Source of the DNA: Nocardia acididurans
GTDB lineage: Bacteria > Actinomycetota > Actinomycetes > Mycobacteriales > Mycobacteriaceae
Assembly: GCF_016741815.1 (NCBI RefSeq)
Contig: NZ_JAERRJ010000007.1
Span: 372,001-436,000 of the forward strand
Direction of reading: 5' to 3'
Length of the DNA: 64,000 nt
The notes under the pieces are model-generated. The model saw only the letters and a program-made list of their open reading frames with translations. It searched no databases and was not told the DNA's origin. This document shows positions 42,821 through 50,815 of the stretch, piece after piece. Position numbers and translations under genes: made by a program. How positions within the stretch are numbered: position 1 is the first letter of the stretch; every line of letters begins with the position of its first letter.

Positions 42821-43655
42821 AGGTCTCGGTGGGAAAATCGTCGGGCGCGATGCGGCGGGGACGCTCCTGCTCCTCGTCGTCGTCCTTGGCGGGCCAGTAG
42901 CGGCTGGCGTACTGCCCGCGGATGCGGCTCAGATCCGGTTCGTCCACATCGGTGATGCCGACCTGCAGCAGCATGAGCATGGTGACCATGCTGACCGCGA
43001 TGATCAACGGCGTCAGCAGCTGACTGGCCTGGGCTCCCGCGGGCGCGGCGATATGTTCGGCCAGATGCGCGCGCATGGAGAACATGCCCGTGTAGTGCAT
43101 GCCGCACACCGCGATTCCCATGATGAGCGCCGCCACGATGGTGGCGAGCACCCCGCGCACATGCAGGGCGAACCAGAGCGCGGCGGTGGCCGCGACCACC
43201 GCGATCACCAGCGAGAGGAAGACGATCCACGGGTCGTAGCGCACGACCGCATCGGTTTTCATGGCGTACATGCCGGAGTAGTGCATGGCCCCGACCCCGA
43301 GCCCGGTGATCGAACCGCCCACCAGCAGGGCGAATACATCCCCGTGCTGATGCACCACGATGGACAGTCCCATCCACACCACCAGCATGGCGATGGCCGC
43401 GCTCAGCAGCGTGATGGGGATGTTGTAGCGAATGGTGGTCTCCTGCACCGAGAATCCCAGCATCGCGATGAAATGCATGACCCAGATACCGGTGCCGCCG
43501 AGTGCTATCGCCCCCGTGGCGATCCACCCGCCGTGCCCGTTTCCATTGCGCGCCCGCACCATACAGCGCAGCGCCAGCAACGAACCGGTGACGGACATGA
43601 CGTAGGCGAGTGTGGGGGTCAGCCAGCCATAGGTGAACTGGTCAATCTCCAGCAT
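42795..43655 (-). CDS. MHYT-domain membrane sensor protein
   Basis: The 286-residue protein has seven transmembrane segments and three MHYT motifs: MHFIAM at 60, MHYSGM at 124 and MHYTGM at 186. MHYT domains are thought to bind copper and sense diatomic gases or redox state. Usually they precede a GGDEF/EAL or kinase domain; here only a hydrophilic, acidic tail of about 45 residues follows (KDDDEEQERPRR), so any output must come through a partner. The start ATG is followed upstream by a 315-bp gap containing its promoter and the pdxS terminator. Confidence 0.92.
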   Translation of the reverse strand: MLEIDQFTYGWLTPTLAYVMSVTGSLLALRCMVRARNGNGHGGWIATGAIALGGTGIWVMHFIAMLGFSVQETTIRYNIPITLLSAAIAMLVVWMGLSIVVHQHGDVFALLVGGSITGLGVGAMHYSGMYAMKTDAVVRYDPWIVFLSLVIAVVAATAALWFALHVRGVLATIVAALIMGIAVCGMHYTGMFSMRAHLAEHIAAPAGAQASQLLTPLIIAVSMVTMLMLLQVGITDVDEPDLSRIRGQYASRYWPAKDDDEEQERPRRIAPDDFPTETFKPSSREW

Positions 43656-43970
43656 GCGGACTCCTTGCCAGAATGCTTCGCGTCGACTGTGCCACCGGTG
43701 GTTGAGCCGAACATAGCCAGGAATCGCCAGGTAGTAAATTTGCCGCAGTACAATCCGGGAAAAATAGCTGGGTTTGCCGGAAGCTATCCACGCAGGTAGC
43801 GCAGCCGTAGCCGGACACGCCCGGAACGAACGGTTCGTGTCAGCGTCCCTTGACGCTCAGCACCCGGCCCGCAACCCGCCCGGCTCGCGCTAGGGACTTA
43901 TGGCACAAGAAAACCGCCGGACAGTCCCGAAAGACCGTCCGGCGGTTCGCAGTTCGTTGCTTACCGGCGC
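43656..43970. other. 315-bp intergenic region between MHYT gene and pdxS
   Basis: This gap holds the upstream region of the MHYT gene and the terminator of pdxS (43912-43947). I see no coding sequence; the part nearest the MHYT gene is less GC-rich than its surroundings (CAGTACAATCCGGGAAAAAT around 43750), as expected of a promoter. Confidence 0.6.
43912..43947 (-). terminator. Intrinsic terminator of pdxS
   Basis: AACCGCCGGAC and GTCCGGCGGTT form an 11-bp stem with a 14-nt loop, 23 bases downstream of the pdxS stop. On the minus strand it is followed by TTTTCTTG, a convincing U-rich tract. Confidence 0.82.
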
Positions 43971-44891
43971 TTACCAGCCGCGCTCGGCGAGGCGGTGCGG
44001 CTGCGGGATCTCCTCGACATTGATGCCGACCATGGCCTCACCCAGGCCGCGCGACACCTTGGCCAGCACGTCCGGGTCGTCGAAGAAGGTGGTGGCCTTG
44101 ACGACGGCGGCGGCGCGCTGGGCCGGGTTGCCGGACTTGAAGATGCCCGAGCCCACGAAGACGCCCTCGGCGCCGAGCTGCATCATCATGGCGGCGTCGG
44201 CAGGGGTGGCGATGCCGCCCGCGGTGAACAGCACGACCGGCAGCTTGCCGGTGGAGGCGACCTCGCGCACCAGCTCGTAGGGGGCCTGCAGTTCCTTGGC
44301 GGCCACGTACAGCTCGTCCTCGGGCAGCGAGACCAGGCGGCGGATCTCGTCGCGGATCTTGCGCATGTGGGTGGTGGCGTTGGAGACGTCGCCGGTGCCG
44401 GCCTCACCCTTGGAGCGGATCATGGCCGCGCCCTCGGTGATGCGGCGCAGCGCCTCGCCCAGGTTGGTGGCGCCACACACGAACGGCACGGTGAAGGCGA
44501 ACTTGTCGATGTGGTTCGAGTAGTCGGCCGGGGTCAGCACCTCGGACTCGTCGATGTAGTCGACACCGAGCGACTGCAGGATCTGCGCCTCGACGAAGTG
44601 GCCGATGCGGGCCTTGGCCATGACCGGGATGGAGACGGCGTTGATGATGCTGTCGATCATGTCCGGATCGCTCATGCGGGAGACGCCGCCCTGGGCGCGG
44701 ATGTCGGCGGGAACCCGCTCGAGGGCCATGACGGCGACGGCGCCGGCATCTTCGGCGATCTTGGCCTGCTCCACATTGACGACATCCATGATCACACCGC
44801 CCTTCAGCATCTCGGCCATGCCGCGCTTCACGCGGGCGGTGCCGATGGTGGATGTGGTGTCGGGCGTGGTCACGGCAAACTCCTGTGTCAT
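43971..44891 (-). CDS. pdxS: Pyridoxal 5'-phosphate synthase, synthase subunit PdxS
   Basis: PdxS condenses ribose 5-phosphate, glyceraldehyde 3-phosphate and ammonia from PdxT into PLP. The 306-residue product is a complete TIM barrel: VKRGMAEMLKGGVIMDVVNVEQAKIAEDAGA, the lysine in PVMAKARIGHFVEAQ, and LFTAGGIATPADAAMMMQLGAEGVFVGSGIFKS. The ATG at 44891 gives the usual N-terminus; a TTG three codons upstream is possible. It is transcribed alone, with its own terminator, although in mycobacteria it lies two genes from pdxT. Confidence 0.97.
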   Translation of the reverse strand: MTQEFAVTTPDTTSTIGTARVKRGMAEMLKGGVIMDVVNVEQAKIAEDAGAVAVMALERVPADIRAQGGVSRMSDPDMIDSIINAVSIPVMAKARIGHFVEAQILQSLGVDYIDESEVLTPADYSNHIDKFAFTVPFVCGATNLGEALRRITEGAAMIRSKGEAGTGDVSNATTHMRKIRDEIRRLVSLPEDELYVAAKELQAPYELVREVASTGKLPVVLFTAGGIATPADAAMMMQLGAEGVFVGSGIFKSGNPAQRAAAVVKATTFFDDPDVLAKVSRGLGEAMVGINVEEIPQPHRLAERGW

Positions 44892-44959
44892 CTGGGCCAA
44901 TCGGATCGCTCGGAATCGAACACCCCGATTCTAGGCGTCCACACCAGGCCACTTGATAG

Positions 44960-44982
44960 CCAGTCCGACACCACTGGACTGG
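44960..44982. promoter_or_regulatory. Inverted repeat upstream of pdxS
   Basis: CCAGTCC and GGACTGG form perfect 7-bp arms around 9 bases in the 184-bp region upstream of pdxS. On the minus strand CAAGTGGCCTGG lies between this repeat and the gene and loosely resembles the PdxR box I recall from Corynebacterium (AAAGTGG followed by CTA). No MocR/PdxR gene is in the window, so the regulator is inferred. Confidence 0.35.
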
Positions 44983-45075
44983 TCACCAGCAGCCCAGTAG
45001 CGCGGGTCACAGTCGGGCGCGCAAAGCTCTTGCACCAGCGGCTATTTCACTGCAACACCGGCGGAGTCTGGTGAC

Positions 45076-45726
45076 TCAGGCCACCGGCGACAGTTTCAGC
45101 ACCGTCCCCATGTGCCGGGTCAGCGCGGTCGGGCCGAAGAACTCCACCCGGCCGGTGCGCAGCGCGTGATGCAGCGGGATGCGGCCCAGCCACACCTGGT
45201 AGAGCGTGCCCACATCCGAGGTGATGGTGACATCCACCGGGAAGCCGGGGTCGGTATCGCAGACCGAGGCGTCGCCGGATTCCACCACGATCCAGTACCG
45301 CTTCGGGTCGTCGGTGAACCGCACGCCGAAGACCTGCCGCTTGCCGGGGAAGGCGGAGGTGTCCAGGCGGGTGTGCATCCACCACACCAGCAGATCCGGA
45401 TCCAGTTCCTCGGGCATCGGATCGCCGAAGGTCCAGCGCGCACCCCACGCGCCGAGGCCGAACAGGATGGGTTCCAGCTCGCGCCCGGCTTCCGTCAGCA
45501 GGTAGCGACTGCCCATCTTTTCCACCAGCCCGGCCTTCTCGAACCGCCGCAGCCGCTTGGTGAGCAGGCTGCGCGAGAGCCCCGGCAGGCCGCGCGCCAG
45601 ATCGTTGAATCGTGTTGTGCCGGTGCACAGATCACGCAGGATGAGCAGCGACCACCGCTCGCCGAGCAGATCGAGCGCTCGTGAAATCGGACAGTACTGC
45701 CCGTAACCGATGGCCGGGTCTTCCAT
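45076..45726 (-). CDS. HxlR family winged-helix regulator with C-terminal SCP2-like domain
   Basis: The 216-residue protein has an HxlR winged helix in the first 100 residues (YCPISRALDLLGERWSLLILRDLCTGTTRFNDL, LPGLSRSLLTKRLRRFEKAGLV). Its single cysteine near the N-terminus (Cys 12) is a common redox-sensing position in the family. The second half (about 105-216) resembles the sterol-carrier-like ligand domain found in a subset of these regulators. It is divergent from an acyl-CoA dehydrogenase gene, its probable target. Confidence 0.88.
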   Translation of the reverse strand: MEDPAIGYGQYCPISRALDLLGERWSLLILRDLCTGTTRFNDLARGLPGLSRSLLTKRLRRFEKAGLVEKMGSRYLLTEAGRELEPILFGLGAWGARWTFGDPMPEELDPDLLVWWMHTRLDTSAFPGKRQVFGVRFTDDPKRYWIVVESGDASVCDTDPGFPVDVTITSDVGTLYQVWLGRIPLHHALRTGRVEFFGPTALTRHMGTVLKLSPVA

Positions 45727-45744
45727 GCATCACCTCGCAGAACA

Positions 45745-45761
45745 GGTCCATTATGCGGACC
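45745..45761. promoter_or_regulatory. Inverted repeat in the HxlR / acyl-CoA dehydrogenase gap
   Basis: GGTCC and GGACC arms flank 7 bases in the 92-bp gap between the divergent genes. A related GGACTATCCGG lies further right (about 45779). The arms are short, so the assignment is weak. Confidence 0.35.
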
Positions 45762-45818
45762 GGAAGAGTTCAATTTCTGGACTATCCGGTTATCGCGCCC
45801 GTCCCTACCTTTCGAAAC

Positions 45819-46964
45819 ATGACGACTTCCGCTCCTGAAACCCGCCCCGCCGACACCGCCCCGGACCCGATCGCGGCGGCCGCCGCCATCGGCGCGGAAC
45901 TCGCCGAAGGGGTCGCCGACCGCGACCGCTCCGGGGAGATCTCCACCGTCGCCTTCGACCTGCTCCGCTCGGCCGGACTCGCCCGCGCCCTGGTGCCCGC
46001 CGAATACGGCGGCGGCGCGGTCACGCACGCCGAGATGGGTGAGATCCTGCGCGAACTCGGCCGCCACGACGCCTCCACGGCGGTGGCCTTCGCCATGCAC
46101 ACGCATCTGGTGGCCACCCAGCTGTGGCGGCACAAGCACGGCATGGACGCCTCCGCGATCTTCGGGAAGGTGTCCGCCGGCGCGATTCTGGTGAGCACGG
46201 GCGCGTCGGACTGGGTGGATTCCAACGGCCGGGCCGTCCGGGTGGACGGCGGCTACCGGGTGAGCGCCCGCAAGACCCCGGCCAGCGGCTGCGAGGCGGG
46301 CACGATCGTGGTGACCAGTATCCGCTGGGACGACGCGCCCGACGGGCCGCAGGTGCTGCACTGCGCGATCCCGCTCTCGGCCGAGGGCGTCAGCATCGAC
46401 AAGACCTGGGACACACTGGGTTTGCGCGCCAGCGGCTCGCATACGGTGGTGTTCGAGGATGTGTTCGTGCCCGATGCGGCGGTATCGCTGATCCGGCCCG
46501 CCGGGGTGTGGCCGCCGATCCTGAACATCGTGATCGGCGCGGCCATGCCGCTGGTCATGTCCGCCTATCTCGGAATCGCCGACAACGCACTGGAATTGGC
46601 GACGACCCTGGCCGCCCAGCGCAGCGACGCGCATCTGGCGAGCCTGGTGGGCGAGCTGGCGAATGCGCACACCACGGCCGCCGATCTGATCAACGCCATG
46701 TTCATCGACTCGGACAATCTGCGGTTCGCGGCGACCGACGCGCACGCCGCGCGCATTCTCAGCCGGAAGACCGTGGCCGCGGACGCGCTGATCCAGACCG
46801 TGCGGCTGGCCATCGAAATCGTTGGCGGACTGGGCTTCTCACGCGATTACCCGGTGGAGATGTGGTACCGCGACATCCACGGCTGTCTGTTCCATCCGCT
46901 GCCGCGCGCCAAGCAGCTCCGATTCACCGGGCATGTGCTGCTGGGCCGCACTCCCCTGGGCTGA
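45819..46964 (+). CDS. Acyl-CoA dehydrogenase family protein
   Basis: The 381-residue protein is an FAD-dependent acyl-CoA dehydrogenase-like enzyme. It shows the N-terminal helical domain (ALVPAEYGGGAVTHAEMGEILREL), the middle beta domain (DTLGLRASGSHTVVFEDVFVP) and the C-terminal helical domain (AIEIVGGLGFSRDYPVEMWYRDIHGCLFHPLP). The sequence differs from classical fatty-acyl dehydrogenases in the middle domain, so a flavin monooxygenase of the DszC-like type is also possible. The ATG at 45819 is the first sensible start after the intergenic region shared with the HxlR gene. Confidence 0.87.
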   Translation: MTTSAPETRPADTAPDPIAAAAAIGAELAEGVADRDRSGEISTVAFDLLRSAGLARALVPAEYGGGAVTHAEMGEILRELGRHDASTAVAFAMHTHLVATQLWRHKHGMDASAIFGKVSAGAILVSTGASDWVDSNGRAVRVDGGYRVSARKTPASGCEAGTIVVTSIRWDDAPDGPQVLHCAIPLSAEGVSIDKTWDTLGLRASGSHTVVFEDVFVPDAAVSLIRPAGVWPPILNIVIGAAMPLVMSAYLGIADNALELATTLAAQRSDAHLASLVGELANAHTTAADLINAMFIDSDNLRFAATDAHAARILSRKTVAADALIQTVRLAIEIVGGLGFSRDYPVEMWYRDIHGCLFHPLPRAKQLRFTGHVLLGRTPLG

Positions 46965-46987
46965 GCCGCACCGAGGCGGCCGACCGC

Positions 46988-47485
46988 TCAGTACCAGCCG
47001 TTGGCCTGCCAGAACACCCAGGCGGCATTGGGGCTGCCGTAGCGCTGGCACATGTAGTCGTAGGCCCAGCGGATCTGGGTGACGGGATTGAACGGCCAGT
47101 CCAGGCCGTGCGAGGCCATCTTGTGTCCGGGTAGCGCCTGCGGCAGACCGTAGGCGCCGCTGACCGGGTTGACCGCGAAGGTGTTCCAGCTGCTCTCGCG
47201 GTCGATGATGGCGTCGAAGGCCAGGAATTGATCCGGCGGGACCATGGCCAGGGCGATGGCCCGCGGCGTCAGGGTGTAGACGCCCAGCATCGCACCCCAG
47301 CCGAGGCCGACCAGGCCCGACAGGGACAGGGCGGCGGGCTGGGTCCCATCCGGGCACCCCGGTCCGCAGTCCGCCTCCTGCGCCTGAGCCGTGGCCGCGG
47401 CGGCGACCGCCAGCGCGGTGGCCACCGTCACGACGACGGCGAATTTCCCGACACACCGAATCCCCCGCACAATCGAGTGCGGCAT
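46988..47485 (-). CDS. Secreted SLT-fold transglycosylase-like protein
   Basis: The 165-residue protein has a Sec signal peptide (VGKFAVVVTVATALAVAAAATAQA, predicted cleavage after AQA). The C-terminal 80 residues are a compact lysozyme-like fold: FDAIIDRESSWNTFAVNPVSGAYGLPQALPGHKM carries the candidate catalytic Glu, and FNPVTQIRWAYDYMCQRYGSPNAAWVFW is the typical ending. The reaction would be cleavage of peptidoglycan strands outside the membrane. The ATG at 47485 sits 11 bases after AAAGGA; a GTG three codons earlier is too close to that site. It is convergent with the acyl-CoA dehydrogenase gene. Confidence 0.88.
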   Translation of the reverse strand: MPHSIVRGIRCVGKFAVVVTVATALAVAAAATAQAQEADCGPGCPDGTQPAALSLSGLVGLGWGAMLGVYTLTPRAIALAMVPPDQFLAFDAIIDRESSWNTFAVNPVSGAYGLPQALPGHKMASHGLDWPFNPVTQIRWAYDYMCQRYGSPNAAWVFWQANGWY

Positions 47486-47790
47486 GATTGGCACATTCCT
47501 TTCGCGTCGACTCGCCTCAGCGCGCGAGGCCGGTCAATTCAGAATGAGCAAATCATCAGCGAATTCGGATGAACCGTATTCCATTCGGCGTGTCGGGGGC
47601 CACTGTTCCTACAGTGGCGCAATCACCAGCAATGTCGCCCAATATTCCGCGGCGGATGGACCCAGGTACGGCATCAAGAAGTCGTACAGCAGATAGGACA
47701 CGAGAACCAATCACCTCCACACAGGGCTTTACCGCATTCGGCACGCGGCAAACCGTCTCCTGCAGCCACGGTAGTGGGTTCGTCGGCTTC
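47486..47790. other. 305-bp intergenic region upstream of the SLT gene
   Basis: The gap is relatively AT-rich for this genome (for example AATGAGCAAATCATCAGCGAATTCGGATGAA reduced to its first part at 47541-47560). It contains a perfect hairpin, GCCACTGT-TCCT-ACAGTGGC, at 47599-47618, which could end the EthD-gene transcript or structure the leader of the SLT gene. No gene is seen. Confidence 0.55.
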
Positions 47791-48459
47791 TCAGGTGAGC
47801 TTGTAGACGTATCTGCTCGTCGGAACCACGTCCAGGTCCACGTGCGCGCCGAAATTCACGACGCTCTCCATCAGCCGGGTGATCCGCCGCTGCAATTCGG
47901 CGTCGTCGCCGCCGCTGCCGTAGAAGGCGTGCGGGCTTTCCAATGCCTCCATCGGGAACAATTCCTCGACCAGCGCGTCGACCCGTTTGCCCGGGGTGAT
48001 CGACTCGGCCACCGTGTTCTGCACGTACCCGAACGTCGCCTGCGTCTCGATGGCGATGGGCGTGTGCAGATCGTGCCACCGGTGCAGCCACTCCTCCCGG
48101 GTCAGCTCGGCCGGGATCCGCAGCAGCGCCACATTGGCGAGGGCGTCGGTGCGCACCCCGTCCTCGACCTGGGGCGGCACCAGTGGCCGCCGCTCGTCCA
48201 CGATCCACCCGTTGAGCTCATCGGCGACCGAACCCAGTGCCGCGGTGACGGTTTCGTGCCCGCCCAGCGTCCGCACCCCGACGATGGCGGAGATCGGCTC
48301 GGCATAGGTGCTGTGCCGCAGCTGCGCTCCCGCCACCTCCGCGTCGCGCACGTTCACCTGCAACTCGTAGCCGCCGATATCGGCCAGCCGCTTGCGCAGC
48401 TCGGCCCCGTGCAGCCACTCGTCGAGTCCCTCACCCCAGAGGGCGTACATCAGCTTCAT
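47791..48459 (-). CDS. EthD-domain-containing protein
   Basis: The 222-residue protein opens with MKLMYALWGEGLDEWLHGAELRKRL and contains LRIPAELTREEWLHRWHDLHTPIAIETQATFGYVQNTVAES, the EthD-like ferredoxin-fold pattern. EthD-type proteins assist in degradation of ethers and other xenobiotics or in polyketide chemistry; the exact role here is unknown. The ATG at 48459 gives the usual start; the frame continues upstream without a ribosome site. It follows the TetR gene in the same direction (91 bases), so both may be co-transcribed. Confidence 0.78.
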   Translation of the reverse strand: MKLMYALWGEGLDEWLHGAELRKRLADIGGYELQVNVRDAEVAGAQLRHSTYAEPISAIVGVRTLGGHETVTAALGSVADELNGWIVDERRPLVPPQVEDGVRTDALANVALLRIPAELTREEWLHRWHDLHTPIAIETQATFGYVQNTVAESITPGKRVDALVEELFPMEALESPHAFYGSGGDDAELQRRITRLMESVVNFGAHVDLDVVPTSRYVYKLT

Positions 48460-48550
48460 TCCCGAAGTCCTTGCCACCGAGCACCATTGGTCGGCCTCAC
48501 GGTAACCGTGCCGAGCCCCACGGAAGTCCGCTATGACCGAACAGTCCCGA

Positions 48551-49225
48551 CTACTGGACATCCGTCTCAGAATCGGGAACCCGCCCGCCGGTTCCGGGGT
48601 CGTAATGGCGGCAGCGGCCCGTGAAGACAACGGACACGACCGGTTTCAGCACCGCGTCGACCGCCGCCGCGTCCAGCGCCGGGCCGGGCCGCATCGACAG
48701 CGCGTCGGCGAGCCCGCGGGTCGCGGACAGGATCATGGTCGCCGCCGTGGAACCGTCCACCTCGAGCCGGACTTCGCCGCACTCCTTGCCGTTCTCGATC
48801 GCCGTGACGATCCGCCCGTGCAGGTCGGCGGTGGCCCGGTGGGCGAGCTCGGCCAACTCGGCATCGTGCAGCGACAGCAGCCACAGGTTGCGCTCGACGC
48901 GGAATTCCACGGTTCGCTCGGCGTCGAGGGGTAGCAGCTCGGTGAGACTCGCGAGCAGCATGGCCGAGATGGGCTCGGCGGCGGCCTCCCCCGCACGGAT
49001 ACGGGCGGCCACGCGCTCGGCACTGCGGCGCAGACAGTCCCGGTAGGAAAACCGCAGCAGCTCATCCTTGTTGGCGAAATAGTGCTGGATCAGCCCGACC
49101 GAGATACCGGCCTCGGCGGCGACCCGGGTGAAGGAGACCCGGCCGATCCCCTCGGCGGCCAGCAGGCGCTGGAAGGCGCGCGTCATCAACTCTCGGCGTT
49201 GGTCATGGTCGGCGACTCGGGGCAC
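48551..49225 (-). CDS. TetR family transcriptional regulator
   Basis: The 224-residue protein has an N-terminal helix-turn-helix (FTRVAAEAGISVGLIQHYFANKDELLRFSYRDCLRR), with the BetI-like recognition helix VGLIQHYF. The remaining helices form the ligand domain. It is divergent from the serine-hydrolase lipoprotein gene by only 36 bases, which contain and are followed by inverted repeats, and it precedes the EthD gene; it probably controls both and itself. Confidence 0.92.
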   Translation of the reverse strand: MPRVADHDQRRELMTRAFQRLLAAEGIGRVSFTRVAAEAGISVGLIQHYFANKDELLRFSYRDCLRRSAERVAARIRAGEAAAEPISAMLLASLTELLPLDAERTVEFRVERNLWLLSLHDAELAELAHRATADLHGRIVTAIENGKECGEVRLEVDGSTAATMILSATRGLADALSMRPGPALDAAAVDAVLKPVVSVVFTGRCRHYDPGTGGRVPDSETDVQ

Positions 49226-49257
49226 GTGACAACAATATACCCGTATGGTTATCGTTC

Positions 49258-49273
49258 CAATATGGTCATATTG
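49258..49273. promoter_or_regulatory. Inverted repeat overlapping the start of the serine hydrolase gene
   Basis: CAATAT-GGTC-ATATTG is perfect and overlaps the ATG at 49262. A shorter repeat, ATA-CCCG-TAT, lies at 49237-49246. Binding of the divergent TetR protein here would block transcription and possibly translation starts. Confidence 0.5.
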
Positions 49274-50815
49274 CTACGGTGCCTGGCGGCGCTGGCCCTC
49301 CTGCTTCTGAGCGGATGCGCACCGAAAGGCGAAGCAGCACACCATGGATCGAGCCCGGACGCCGGATCCGAGTTCCAGCGGACCGACGACTTCCTGCGCG
49401 AACGCCTGCGCGCCCTGCGCATTCCGGGAGCCGCGTACGCGATCGTCGATACCGGCGGTGTACGGCACACCGGCCTGTTCGGCACCGACGGCGACGGCGC
49501 CGCGGTGGGGCAGGACACGCGATTCCTGTGGGGCTCGGTCGCCAAACCGGTCACCGCGACCCTCGTGATGCGGATGGCCGCCGCCGGTGAATTGCGACTG
49601 GACGCACCGGTTGTCGCGTACCTGCCCGGCTTCCACACCCGCGATGCCGCGCGATCCGCCCGAATCACCGTGCGCCAGCTGCTGAATCAGACCAGCGGCC
49701 TGCCGACGTCCACCCGCCACACCGATTGTGACGATGCCGGGCGGCGGCCCGCGGACGTGCTGCCGGACCTGACCGGCACCTCCCTCACCGGCGAACCCGG
49801 TGCCGCGCACCACTATTCGAGCACCAACTACCTGCTGCTGGCCGCCGTCGTGGAGGCTGTCACCAACGCACCGTTCGCCGACGTACTGCGCGCACGGGTA
49901 CTCGATCCGCTCGGCATGGCCACCGCTGTCACGAGTGCGGAACAGGCGCGCACGGAAGTCCCCCGGGGGCATCGCTATCTGTTCGGCCGCCCGGCCGCCT
50001 TCGCCGCCCCGTTCGATCCCGCGGGCGTCGGCTACGGCTACCTCGGCGGAACCGTCACCGATCTCGCCGCCTTCGCCCGAGCCGGGCTGGGCGGCGTACC
50101 GCAGATCCTCGGAGATGCCGAGCGGGACAGCATGTTCCGGGGCGATATCGACACCAGTCCGGGGAAGAGCTACGGCCTCGGCTGGCGACGGTGGACCGTC
50201 CCCGGAAGCGATACGCCGATGATCTGGCACGGCGGTGCGGCTCCCGGCTATATGGCACAGGTCATCCTGCTCCCGGACCGGGCCGTGGTGCTGATGCTGA
50301 ACGCGTACGGCACCTTCCAGGAACCACGGCTGCTCGACATCGGCTTCGGACTGGCCGCCGCCACACTCGGCCTGGACCCGCCGTCCGACCCGGCGGATCA
50401 CACCTACGCGGCGATCCTGGGCGCGCTCGGCGCGGGTGCCGTTCTCCTGATCGCCTTCAGCGTCCGGACCATCGTTGTGCTGCGGCGGCCCAGCCCGGAG
50501 GATTCGGCGTGGTACCGGCTCGTCGCGCGGGCCGGAGTACCCCTGCTGCTCCTGGCGGCGCTGCTCTACCTGCTGGGCGTGACACTTCCGGCGTCCTACG
50601 GCGTCGAACTGCCCCAATTGCTGCTGTGGGCACCGGATATCGCCGTGCTGACCTACCTCGTTCTGGTGCTCGCAGCCGTCCTGATGCTGCTGCGGATCCT
50701 CGACACCGTGCGGCTGTCGGCGCGTCACCTCCGACCACTCCGGGGGGCGGTTGTCCCCGCACAGGTCAGTCCCAGCGATCCAGGACGTAGCGCACGCGAA
50801 CACCATCCGAGCTGA
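49262..50815 (+). CDS. Serine hydrolase lipoprotein, beta-lactamase/esterase family, with membrane C-terminus
   Basis: The 517-residue protein has a lipoprotein signal (LAALALLLLSGC, lipidated Cys 19), a class C beta-lactamase-like/serine esterase domain (about 40-375) with the SxxK motif SVAK at 92-95, the second motif region HHYSSTNY (Tyr 185, where YSN is usual), and HGGAAPGYM as third motif. The C-terminal 130 residues contain three or four transmembrane helices (AILGALGAGAVLLIAFSV, VPLLLLAALLYLLGV, VLTYLVLVLAAVLMLLRIL). It is probably a peptidase or esterase facing the outside of the membrane. Its last 50 bases overlap the convergent gene at 50766. Confidence 0.88.
   Translation: MVILLRCLAALALLLLSGCAPKGEAAHHGSSPDAGSEFQRTDDFLRERLRALRIPGAAYAIVDTGGVRHTGLFGTDGDGAAVGQDTRFLWGSVAKPVTATLVMRMAAAGELRLDAPVVAYLPGFHTRDAARSARITVRQLLNQTSGLPTSTRHTDCDDAGRRPADVLPDLTGTSLTGEPGAAHHYSSTNYLLLAAVVEAVTNAPFADVLRARVLDPLGMATAVTSAEQARTEVPRGHRYLFGRPAAFAAPFDPAGVGYGYLGGTVTDLAAFARAGLGGVPQILGDAERDSMFRGDIDTSPGKSYGLGWRRWTVPGSDTPMIWHGGAAPGYMAQVILLPDRAVVLMLNAYGTFQEPRLLDIGFGLAAATLGLDPPSDPADHTYAAILGALGAGAVLLIAFSVRTIVVLRRPSPEDSAWYRLVARAGVPLLLLAALLYLLGVTLPASYGVELPQLLLWAPDIAVLTYLVLVLAAVLMLLRILDTVRLSARHLRPLRGAVVPAQVSPSDPGRSAREHHPS

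Noticed and set aside
44941..44982. A definite PdxR box upstream of pdxS
   Set aside because: The match to the motif I recall is partial and no MocR/PdxR gene is present, so it is listed only as a low-confidence inverted repeat.
47556..47744. A 62-codon minus-strand frame in the SLT/EthD gap
   Set aside because: No ribosome site and no recognisable sequence pattern; the region is better explained as a promoter and hairpin region.
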